From Dipteris shenzhenensis (taxonomy: Eukaryota; Polypodiophyta; Polypodiopsida; Gleicheniales), in assembly GCA_047967505.1 (NCBI GenBank), contig CM106539.1: DNA of 64,000 nucleotides. One strand, written 5' to 3'. Position 1 is the stretch's first letter; each line of letters opens with the position of its first letter. The position numbers and the translations under genes are program-made. Below are positions 11,762-22,200 of this stretch, in pieces. The notes under the pieces are model-generated. The model did no database searches. It was not told where the DNA came from and worked only from the letters and a program-made list of their open reading frames with translations.

Positions 11762-12239
11762 TCTTGAAGTGCTTGTGTTTTAATAAACAAATAATTTCTT
11801 AAGGTAATAATCTAAGCTTGGTGATTTGGGGTTGTTTTTGGCTAGAGTTGGGAATTCTTTTTTACTCTCCTAGCCCTTGAGTGATATATTTGTGATAGTT
11901 CATGGTAGTTTGTTCTTTACACCACATACTTGCATATGTCTACTTGTTACTTCAGATGCTAGTCTCCCTGATGTTTTCCCATGACTTTTGCCAAAAGAGC
12001 AAGGTGTTCTAAGTATGGAGGTTTTCGAGGTTTTCTGTCACTTATAGATATATCGATGTCATCATTGTAGTATAAGTGTGGCTAAGGACCTTGGGTCATA
12101 TTCTAGTGAGAGACGTAGGCTTAAGTATGGGAAGCAAAAGTTGCACATGCATGTGTGAAAGAAATGTTCATCAACATGGTCATGGTAATGGAAGCTTCTT
12201 CCTCCATTGGGGGTTGAAAGTTTTAGAAAGAGTTTAAGG

Positions 12240-12560
12240 GTTAGAGGGAGGTTCAAGATTTACAAGGGGGTCTAGGGTTCAGAAGGGGGTCCAAGGTTTA
12301 GAAGGGGTTTCAAGGTTAGAAGTGATTTTAGGGTTAGAAGGAGAATCCAACATAGCAGAGTACATGGTGGAGAACTCGTCTCCCTCATAGGTCATGGAGG
12401 TCAAGGGTTGAAGAACTAGACTAAGAGAGTAAGGGTTGAGGGAAGCATAGGAGGGGGAGAGGAAGAAGGGAGGAGGAAAGGGAGAGGAGGAGGTGCAAGG
12501 TTGGAGGAGAGGGAGAGGAGGCAAGGTTGGAGGAGAAGGGAGTAAGAGGAAAGGTTAGGA
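12240..12560. repeat. Imperfect short repeats, purine-rich
   Basis: Variants of 'gttagaaggggtcaagg' and then 'ggagaggagg..aaggttggagg' follow one another. The minus-strand ORFs here are Ser/Leu/Pro-rich shadows of this composition. The flanks 11,762-12,240 hold nothing recognised. Confidence 0.6.
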
Positions 12561-12714
12561 CATGGTTTTGGACATGAAGTGCAAGGGAGCATAGACACTT
12601 GGAGACAATTGCATGGGACACCAAAGTAGAACTCAACACAATGTCCCAAAGAATCCGGGCGTCATTCCATTATGGGTGATTTATACAAGTTGGAGAGCTT
12701 CTCTCTTTGCATGT

Positions 12715-13025
12715 AGGAATTGTAAGAATTTCTCTCTCTACATATAGAGCTTGCATCTATGATGTACATATAGAAGTTGCATTATGCATGACATTGTAGG
12801 ACTTGCATGTAGGAGTTGCATATAGGAGTTGCATGTAGAACATGCATGTAGGAGTTGTTTGTAGAACATGACTTGCATGTAGGAGTTATATGTAGAGGTT
12901 GCATGTAGGACTTGCATGTAGAACATGCATGTAGGATTTGCATGTAGAACATGCATGTAGGACTTGCATGTAGGATTTGTATGTAGAACATGGATGTAGG
13001 AGTTGCATGTAGAACATGCATGTTG
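12715..13025. repeat. Minisatellite, 12-13 bp units
   Basis: The array alternates 'gcatgtaggagtt', 'gcatgtagaacat' and 'gcatgtaggactt', about two dozen units. The longer recurrent block pairs an 'aggagtt' unit with an 'agaacat' unit, giving a ~26-bp super-unit in the second half. No coding function is seen. Confidence 0.85.
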
Positions 13026-13029
13026 AATT

Positions 13030-14342
13030 CTTAAGAGAGATTATTCCTAGCCTTATGCAAGTACAAGCAGAGCTTTTCGGCTACTCTACACACACATTCT
13101 GTGCTACTTAAATCCATGTTGGCATAGAGTCAACATCAGTTCATGAAGCATGAAGATCATCCACCAATGGTGCAAGTATACATACATGAACCTATGATTA
13201 CTAGGAATATCGTAGTTCACAATTATCACTAACCATATAGAACAAGGTCTTGATTGACATCCAAAGGAATTAACACCTATCACCATCCATGGCTAAGTTT
13301 TAAGGCTCATCTTATGGCCACTTGTCCTCTATGTGGCACCACATGCCTTCACATTGAGAACCGTGATGTGGCATGGTGCCACATTGAGATTCTCAATGTG
13401 GAACGACACCTTACCATGCCATTGGTCCTCTATGTGGCACCATGCCTTTTCATTAGAGTCAAGATGCTCAACATGCAATTTATTAAGCATTGGTCATGAT
13501 CATCCCATAAGTTGGGCCAATTAAGCAAAATAAATATGTATTTTTGCCTAGGTATAATAGGCATATGTTCTTTGCTATGGTAACTGCTTATGTCTCTTGC
13601 TTGTATCATAGTGCTTTACATTTTGGACAAGCTATGGCATGGTCATGTGCATCCAAACATTTGGGTAATAATGGATGGAGCTATAGTTCATATCCAATTA
13701 ATGCTACTACACAAGACCTTTCTTTGACTCTTTCTAAGCCTCTCAAACCATGTTACCTTTTGGAAGAAATGTAAGAAGAAAATTATGCAAAAATAAAAAT
13801 AGAAAGTTGGATTAAATATGTCTAAAAAAAGCTTTTGTTACAATACAATAATGTCTCCTATGAGAAAATAGAGGTAACACTTATGCTAGAGCATTAGTAG
13901 CTTACGGATTCAATATGAGAAGAATTATAATGAGAAAATATGTGCTAAACCCTCTATATAATATCTTATTCGCCTCATCACTAAGTTGAGCCTCCTTTAG
14001 ACTCATGGGCCATGCTTTTAACTACTCTCCATCTCTTGGAAGATCCTCTTCTTCATATTCATCCTTGGAGCACTATCAAATATGCATGTATCATGTAAGA
14101 CAATAAATCATCTAACACATTATCACTCTTTGTACGTACATATTCACATGCTTGGTCTTCCCTCATTCTACTTCTTCTCTTTGCATGTGCTTCTTTTAGC
14201 AATTGTCGTTAGTTATGATTCATGAGGTCAATACTGCAATGTATTATGTTGCTTTCATTTGATTCACATCAAACACCCTAAAATAGAATAACCACATATT
14301 GAAACAGGTTTTGAATCCCACATAAGATCGATGATCATTAAA
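13030..14342. other. No gene recognised; left flank of the giant element
   Basis: The sequence is AT-rich. 13,310-13,450 contains two copies of a 'tcctctatgtggcacca' block and a small perfect stem TGTGGCA/TGCCACA. A 76-codon ORF at 13,544-13,774 is unsupported. The stretch ends at the target-site duplication of the giant element (14,343). Confidence 0.4.
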
Positions 14343-14373
14343 TTACAAACACCTATTTCATTAATTTTGGACT
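14343..14373 (+). repeat. Left TSD (TTACAA) and left terminal inverted repeat
   Basis: TSD is 14,343-14,348; TIR is 14,349-14,373, starting ACACC. It pairs perfectly over 25 bp with 40,418-40,442. A further shared subterminal word, TGGCACTGTC followed by an 'ATTCA' block, occurs at about 14,502 on the left and just inside the right TIR on the other strand. Confidence 0.85.
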
Positions 14374-14476
14374 TTTTGTGTTGTTTTTGGACGAAGCCCA
14401 AAAATCCTTCCCAAATGAAAACTTTACTTTATGAAAATATCCTTTCCAAATCAAAATTTTACTTTCTAAAAAGTTT

Positions 14477-14836
14477 CTTCCCAAATCAAAAGTTCACTTT
14501 GTGGCACTGTCATATTCACATAAAAATATTGTTTTTTCAATCTATACTTTTGCACCAACATGCAAGAATTTGAAATAATCCTATATTAGAAATTCTAGCT
14601 ATATCTAAGTTATTTGTTAATTTAATTATTTTTAATATTTTTCGTTGACGTTTTTCCTTCCCAAATCAAAAGTTCACTTTGTGGCTCTATCATATTCACA
14701 TACAAATATTGTTTTTTCAATCTATACTTTTGCACCAACATGCAAGAATTTGAAATAATCCTATATTAGAAATTCTAGCTATATCTAAGTTATTTGTTAA
14801 TTTAATTATTTTTAATATTTTTCCTTGACGTTTTTC
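14477..14836. repeat. Left subterminal tandem duplication, 180-bp unit
   Basis: A unit beginning 'cttcccaaatcaaaagttca' at 14,477 is repeated from 14,657 with only a few changes. It ends with repeated 'tttttcgttgacg' words. Shorter degenerate copies of its start precede it from 14,406. Subterminal repeats often serve as transposase binding sites, which is inference here. Confidence 0.85.
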
Positions 14837-15119
14837 GTTGACGTGATAAATTTATAAATCCATGAAAGGAGACTTAAATATTTCATGAAAATAACATTGT
14901 CACTCGGCAATATGCACAAAATTTAACAAAACTTTTAATAAATAGAAAGAAGACATGATGCCATAAGACCAAAGAGGGATAATAGCAATTGTAGCTTTAT
15001 GTATATGATTACATTGAGAGACGTTGCTCTTAGCTAGAGTCTTTATATCCAAAATGATATAGATTGAACATATGTTTACAATTGAAATTGTTGCTCTTAA
15101 AGAGCCTCAATTCGTGCCA

Positions 15120-15530
15120 TCTGCATAATTTGACACCCCATTGTCTTATTGCTCAATGTCACGACAGTCCCTTGCCAGTTGCCATCTGCATAATTTGACC
15201 TAGGCTTGTCTTGCCAAGCCTTGCCCCTTGGGTGCATTGACTCCCCATTGTCTTATTGCTCAATGCGATAGTCCCTTGCCAGGTGCCATCTGCATTAACT
15301 CCCTGTTGTCTTGCCAAGCCTTGACCCTTGGGTGACATCTAGTGCAAAATACAGGTGCCACATCTGCATTAACTCCCACAAGTTATCTTGCCAAGCCTTG
15401 CCCCTTGGGTGCATTGACTCCCCATTGTCTTATTGCTCAATGTGATAGTCCCTTGCCAGGTGCCATCTGCATTAACTCCCTATTGTCTTGGCAAGCCTTG
15501 ACCCTTGGGTGACATCCAGTGCATATTTTG
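15120..15530. repeat. Tandem repeat, ~178-bp unit with internal sub-repeats
   Basis: The block 'cttgccaagccttgcccctt' occurs at 15,210 and 15,388. Between the copies run related blocks, 'gtcttattgctcaatg' and 'ccttgccaggtgccatctgc'. It lies between the left subterminal array and the 3' end of the minus-strand gene, and may be its 3' UTR. Confidence 0.75.
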
Positions 15531-15645
15531 ACTCTCATTTGACATACGAGGTGATGACTCTAATTATAATTGTCTTGGATTGGCTCCTTGCCTAGTACCC
15601 AAATAAAATCCTTCTGAATCAATGGACTTCAATACAAAGCTTTAA

Positions 15646-17976
15646 TCATGGACATTCTTCATTTGCGCTATCTCCTTCTACTTCCTCCATGGCGAGCATC
15701 CTTAAAAATTTGTGTATATGCAAAATAGTTTGCTGTGGTATTTTTATTTTTCCTTCTACCTCATATCCCATGTGCTTCTTTGATTTCTTTGCCCTTGAAT
15801 GCCAAGACACTATGATTGTCTCCGTCAAAACTTGAGAGACTGCTTCATCATTTGGGACCCACTCCTTCATTATACAATTAGTATATAATGTGTTGTTATC
15901 CATATTCTCCTTCCTGCCCTTTGGCTCATACCATACCGCTGTAAATGTTGTAGCTCTCCCTTGGTCATCTCTTTGCACATCAACTACTTTTGCAACCCAA
16001 AACTTCACATTCTCATATTCATCATCTGATGGCCGAACCACAACAAAACAATCGACCTCTATATCTACTTGTGGCATAAACTCTCTCTTCTTCGGTCCAC
16101 AATATGGACGTGGGAGTAATGATACAAAATCATTTTCAAAGACTGGAGCTGGGCGCAAATCGTTATGAACATTTGGCCAAAACATATTGCATTCTTCCTT
16201 GACATCCTTTGAGCCTCGCATTCTCTCAAGGTCCTTTATTAAATTTTGTGTCTTGTTAATTACAGTGGTAGTGTGTTCTCTCCAAGTAGGCTTCGAATCA
16301 GGATATCTCCGGAGCATTTCCTCTTTGTATGTAATAAATGCTTTTAATCCATCTATTTCACAATTAGACCTCTCATTAAATTCTTGTATAGGAGCCCATG
16401 TTGGATACCTTTCCTTGCTGGGAATTGAAGTTAAGAGACTGTAAGGTTCTTCAGGTTTCCATTTTGTATCATGAGAATACTGTTGCCATTGCATTACGGG
16501 TTTTTCATCTTTTTAAAAAAAACGAAAGTAGTGTGGATTGGTATGACCTGTCAATGCATCACCACCCGTTTGTATGAAAGGTAGAATGAAGCTCTTCCAA
16601 TCATACATTCTTTCGAGCCTCTCACATACTGTACTTTCCTTACGACCACCAACTTGCCTGCCACATCTTCTTACCAAGTCATCTATTGTCTCCACATCCT
16701 TGCATTTAAGCTCCCTTGAGACTCTGCTAAAAACCTGATCGATATCCTCATGTGTATGCCCAACATACAAAAATCCACATTCGACCTCATTGAAGATTCG
16801 ATGAGCAACTAGCATGGAGCAGAATGCAAACATGAGTACATTCTTATTTTCTCGCCAGCAATTATCAGCTTGTATTCTCAAAGTTGGTGGCAGGCGACCT
16901 TTTTCTGCATGTACATTGCGAATTGCCTTCATAATAGATGTTACAACTTGATTGCTATCATGTACATGCAAGGAATCAATCCATATATCTGCAAAGAACT
17001 TAATTCCATGCACTAACACTCCACATAGATGTGTCTTTAGAAAGTGCTTTCCTTGTAATTTAGGTGGAGTGGCAACAAAACGAGGCAATGTTGTTGTATT
17101 CTGATCCATGCCATCTACAATAAGGCACATGTAGTCATCAGGATGCGAAATAGCTTGCTCCTTCCAAAATGCATATTTTTGTCTGGAATGTCGAATAAGG
17201 TCATGATGAGATTTTCGGTTTTTTTTGTATAATTCCCTTTGATTTGGACATGTTGCACTCTCAATCGCTCGCTTTAAATCATCACAGACATTGCACTTTG
17301 ACATTTTTTGCCTCCTTGGGACTTTAACATATCCAAAGTTCTTCTTCCAAAGAGTATACAAAGTATGAGAAGAAGCTACGGCATCCCCTCTTTGCCTTTG
17401 CTTTTCTGCAATAGAGTCAAATACTTCGAGCTTTGTCAAGCCCATTGGAAGGTGCATTTCAGTGATCGTGTCACCGTTAGGGAGTTTGGTAGATATATGG
17501 GGTTAAGGCAAAGCATTTTCATGTATGAAGTCTTGCAAAATTGCTGCTGCCCTGACAGTTGAGATTCTTGATTTGGACCTTCCTCTATTACGGTGAATGC
17601 TAAATTTGTTGCCGCCCTTTGCCTTGGTGACTAAATCCCAATATGTACCATGGGATAATCTAGTAATATTGCGATATGCCTTATTGCAAATCCTTTTTCC
17701 ATTTACGAGAGGTTTTACCTTTTGTCTTGAACTTAGCCTTTTATTGCCATTCTGAAGAAAGCAAGAGAGACTTGTGAGAAGGTATTCATTTCTTTCGCTT
17801 CCCCTTCTTTGCCACACGTGTCCTCTACATTCCCTGATGTCTGCAAGATCAATGAAGCGCATACATCTTCGCTTGCAACATAGATATCCCAATGCATTTA
17901 ATATGTTCTCCTCCTTCATTACTCTCTTCCTCTTTGGTTGCTTTTGTGGATCTGCCTGGATTCTCTTTCTCTTCAT
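15646..17976 (-). pseudogene. DUF7869-like putative transposase, one frame with two in-frame TAA codons
   Basis: Three minus-strand reading frames (17,976-17,503; 17,457-16,513; 16,494-15,646) are all in the same frame, separated only by TAA at the first and second junctions, so the ancestral protein was about 777 aa. The N-terminal part has a Cys-rich start (CCKRRC). The middle part has CNVC near residue 55 of its segment, then LIVDGMDQN (D115), IQADNCWREN (D198) and YVGHTHEDID (E237). That D-D-E spacing fits an RNase-H-fold nuclease. From memory the family is DUF7869, found in plant and animal transposon-like proteins. The C-terminal part ('FWVAKV', 'VWYEPKG') resembles the small barrel tail of that family. 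It is the best transposase candidate for the giant element, lying 1.3 kb inside the left TIR and transcribed outward. The stops suggest this copy is inactive. Confidence 0.7.
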
Positions 17977-18023
17977 GCATATGTATGACCGTTTTCATTC
18001 CTCGTGCACATTGTTATCTGTAT

Positions 18024-19139
18024 TTATGCACTTCTTCTCCTCACATTTGTTTGTAACCAAGCATCCATGATTGTCGTTGCATCCTTGTTCATATCACAAT
18101 CAAAGTTAAATACTGAATAATCATCTGTTGATCTCATCCTCATTTTTAACATACTCTTAGGACCATTCAATGAATTCAATATTCTACGAGAGTATTGAGA
18201 ACCTTGAAACTCTTCCACTCCTGAGAGAACATCACTCATTGGGACATCTTGCATGGCTTTCACAAATCCACAACCTTGATTGACACCAGGTTTGTTAATA
18301 TGCATGAACTCATCCACACTTGACAAGACATCGCTATTGAAACCTTTGCCCTTCTCACTGTGCAAGAATTCATCCACCCCTGATAAGGCTTCGCTTCTAA
18401 AATCATTTTTTTTCTTGGAACCAATGAACTCATCCACTCCAGATAAGATGTCACTTCTAAAATTGAGTATATTGAAATCATCCACATTTGAAGTGATAGA
18501 GCCTGGCACATGGGCACACTTTTTAGGTCCTTTGATATTGTAGTATACGTTGTCTTTATCATTGAAAACCACGTGCCTCTTTCTCATGTTTAAAAATTGC
18601 ATGCTCCATCTCATATTCTTGCCTACCTCATAGTAGGGATCACATAAGGATGTTATGTTATCAACCATACCATCATCAGTGACTTTTAGAATCCTCTTCT
18701 GCGCAAATGACCATTGCTCCACTTGTTCAAATCCCAATACTTCACCTTCTACTACAATCTTATTTGCAAATGATCTCATTTGTAAAATGTCCCCTATAGT
18801 AAAATCCAAGGTGGTGCACTTTGTATTCTTGATAATGTCTGTTGCATAAGTCTCATCTTTGTCCCATGCTATAAATGATTTGTTGGATGTATTGTAGGGC
18901 ATAACATCTCCAAGTGTTTCCATATCTCCACATTTATACTTTAGCTCAACATGTGCGCTAAGAATCTTTGATACAGTAACTGCTACCTTATCTTCGCCAA
19001 GTCTTCGAAAGTGGCAAAGTGAATTGGGATCACTATCATGGATTCTAGCAAATGCAACTACTTCTCTTTTGCTACATAAAATCACATCCATCCCTGGAAC
19101 AAAATCTATAGCCATCTCCTTTGTGAGAGTCCTTCGCAA
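18024..19139 (-). CDS. Accessory ORF with repeated acidic LSGVDEF motifs
   Basis: Intact 371-codon ORF. The N-terminal third ('GMDVILCSKREVVAFARI', 'RRLGEDKVAVTV', 'KSFIAWDKDETYATD') resembles a domain seen in plant transposon-associated proteins (DUF8039-like, from memory). The middle is not recognised. The last third has four copies of a nonapeptide, DILSGVDEF, EALSGVDEF, DVLSSVDEF and DVLSGVEEF, the first three about 21 residues apart. Such short acidic-hydrophobic repeats could be protein-docking motifs (inference). It starts 96 bp from the satellite array and ends 47 bp before the transposase candidate in another frame, so the two may be one transcript or parts of one spliced gene. Confidence 0.6.
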   Translation of the reverse strand: MRRTLTKEMAIDFVPGMDVILCSKREVVAFARIHDSDPNSLCHFRRLGEDKVAVTVSKILSAHVELKYKCGDMETLGDVMPYNTSNKSFIAWDKDETYATDIIKNTKCTTLDFTIGDILQMRSFANKIVVEGEVLGFEQVEQWSFAQKRILKVTDDGMVDNITSLCDPYYEVGKNMRWSMQFLNMRKRHVVFNDKDNVYYNIKGPKKCAHVPGSITSNVDDFNILNFRSDILSGVDEFIGSKKKNDFRSEALSGVDEFLHSEKGKGFNSDVLSSVDEFMHINKPGVNQGCGFVKAMQDVPMSDVLSGVEEFQGSQYSRRILNSLNGPKSMLKMRMRSTDDYSVFNFDCDMNKDATTIMDAWLQTNVRRRSA

Positions 19140-19234
19140 GCAAGCTGCAATTGCAACAATTACATAAATATTGGTCTCTTTTTAATAATCTACTTATTTA
19201 TTATAATTTTTAATTAGTACTTAATTTATTAGTG
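19140..19234. promoter_or_regulatory. AT-rich gap upstream of the minus-strand genes
   Basis: The interval between the ORF start at 19,139 and the first satellite monomer is very AT-rich ('ttatttattataattttt'). It is the natural place for the left-arm promoter, but no specific element can be fixed. Confidence 0.3.
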
Positions 19235-22200
19235 GGAGAAGTTATCCGATCAAGTACTCATCACATGGACATGCCAAGTTATCCTTTGCATGGTCAATCA
19301 AGCATTAAATACTATTTTTGCGCTAGTGTCATGCACATCCGTAAAAAAACATGAGCCTACTAGGTACGTTATCCAATCAAGCACTAATGGGATGCGGGTG
19401 CCACTTTGCATGTAAGTCAATTCCACCTAGTTGAGGTGTACAAAAAGTGTTGTGCCCATCGGATATGCTTTGCATGGTCCATCGAGCATTAAATACTATT
19501 TTTGCTCCTGTCATGCACATCCATAAAAAAAACACGCTGCTAGGTGTGTTATCCGATCAAGTACTTATGCGATGGGAATGCCACTTTGCATGTAAGTCAA
19601 TTCCACCTAGTTGAAGGTGTGTGCAAAGTATTGTGCCCATCCAATATGCTTTGCATTGTCGATCAAGCATAACACACTGTTTCTGCCTTACTGTCATGCA
19701 CAACCATATAAAAACACTGCCATAGGTGTGTTATTCAAATAAGTACTTATCAGATGGGGGCTCCACTTTGCACGTAATTCTGTTTTAACTACGTTGAGGT
19801 GCTGCAAAGTATTGTCACCATCGGATATGATTTGCATGGTCGATCACGCATTATACACCATTTTTTCCCTAATGATATGCACATTCGCACAAAAACACGC
19901 CATTAGGTGTGTTATCTGACCAAGTACTTATCGGATGGGTGTGCCTCATTGAGAACATTTCAATACCACCTAGGTTGAGGCGTAAAAAAAGTTTTGTGCC
20001 CATTGGATATCCTTTGCATGGTCAATCGAGCATTAAATACTATTTTTACTCTAGTGTCATGCACATCCGTCAAAAAACACGCTGCTAGGTATGTTATATG
20101 ATCAAGCACTTATGGGATGGGCGTGCCACTTTGCATGTAAGTTTATTCTACCTGGTTGAAGGTGTGTGCAAAGTATTGTGCCCATCGGATATGCTTTGCA
20201 TTGTCGATCAAGCATAAAACACCGTTTTTGTCTTAGTGTCATGCACATTCATCAAAAAACGCAGTCCTAGATGTGTTATTCAGACTAGTACTTATCGGAT
20301 GGGGGCTCTAGTTTGCACGCAAGTCTGTTTCAACTAGGTTGAGGTGTGTGCAAAGTATTGTCACCATCGGATATGATTTGCATGGTCGATCACGCATTAT
20401 ACACCGTTTTCTCCCTAGTGGTATGCACATCCGCAAAAAAACACGCCCTTAGGTATGTTATCTGACCAAGTACTTATCGGATGGGTGTACCTCTTTGACA
20501 ACATTTTAATACCACCTAGGTTGAGGTATAAGAAAAGTATCATGCCCATCGGATATGCTTTGCATGGTCGATCGAGCATTAAATACCATTTTTGCCTTAG
20601 TGCCATGCACATCCGGAAAAAAACACGCTGCTAGGTGTGTTATCCGATCAAGAACTTATGCGATGGGAATGCCACTTTGCATGTGAGTCAATTACACCTA
20701 GTTGAAGATGTGTGCAAAGTATCGTGCCCATCCGATATGCTTTGCATGGTTGATCGAGCATTAAATACCATTTTTGCCTTAGTGCCATGCACATCCGTAA
20801 AACAACACGCTGCTAGGTGTGTTATCTGATCAAGCACTTATGTGATGGGCGTGCCACTTTTCATGTAAGTCAATTACACCTAGTTGAAGGTGTGTGCAAA
20901 GTATTGTGTTCATCAGATATGCTTTGTATTGTCGATCAAGCATAACACACCGTTTCTGCCTTAGTGTCATGCACAACCATATAAAAACACGGCCATAGGT
21001 GTGATATTCAAATAAGTACTTATTAGATGGGGGATCCACTTTGCACAAAGTTCGTTTCAACTACGTTGAGGTGCATGCAATGTATTATCACCATCGGATA
21101 TGATTTGCATGGTCGATCACGCATTATACACCATTTTTTTCCTAATGATATGCACATCCGCAAAAAAACACGCCATTAGGTGTGTTATTTGACCAAGTAC
21201 TTATCGGATGGGTGTGCCTCATTGAGAACATTTCAATACCACCTAGGTTGAGGTGTACAAAAAGTTTTGTGCCCATCGGATATCATTTGCATGGTCGATC
21301 GAGCATTAAATACTTTTTTTACTCTAGTGTCATGCACATCCGTCAAAAAACACGCTGCTAGGTATGTTATCCAATCAAGCACTTATGGGATGGGCGTGCC
21401 ACTTTGCATGTAAGTCTATTCCACAAGTTTGAAGGTGTGTGCAAAGTATCGTGCCCATCGGATATGCTTTGCATGGTCGATCGAGCATTAAATACCATTT
21501 TTGCCTTAGTGCCATGCACATCCATAAAAAAACACGCTGCTAGGTGTGTTATCTGATCAAGCACTTATGCGATGGGCGTGCCACTTTGCATGTAAGTCAA
21601 TTACACCTAGTTGAAGGTGTGTGCAAAGTATTGTGTTCATCGGATATGCTTTGCATTGTCGATCAAGCATAACACACCATTTTTGCCTTAGTGTCATGCA
21701 CAACCATATAAAAACACAGCCATAGTTGGATATGCTTTGCATGGTCGATCGACCATTAAATACTATTTTTGCTCTAGTGTCATGCACATCCGTAAAAAAA
21801 CACGCTGATAGATATGTTATCCAATCAAGCACTTATGGGATGGGCGTGCCACTTTGCATGTAAGACAATTCCACCTAGTTAAAGGTGTGTGCAAAGTATT
21901 GTGCCCATCGGATATGCTTTGCATGGTTGATCGAGCATTAAATACCATTTTTGCCTTAGTGCCATGCACATCCGTAAAAAAACATGCTGCTAGGTGTGTT
22001 ATCTGATCAAGCACTTATGCGATGGGCGTGCCACTTTGCATGTAAGTTAATTCCACCTAGTTGAAGGTGTGTGCAAAGTATTGTGCCCATCGGATATGCT
22101 TTGCATTGTCGATCAAGCATAAAACACCATTTTTGCCTTGGTGTCATGCATAACCATGAAAAAACACGGTCCTAGGTATGTTATTCAAACTAGTACTTAT

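Noticed and set aside
12715-13025. CRISPR-like array
   Set aside because: Units are contiguous 12-13-bp minisatellite repeats without unique spacers, in a plant genome.
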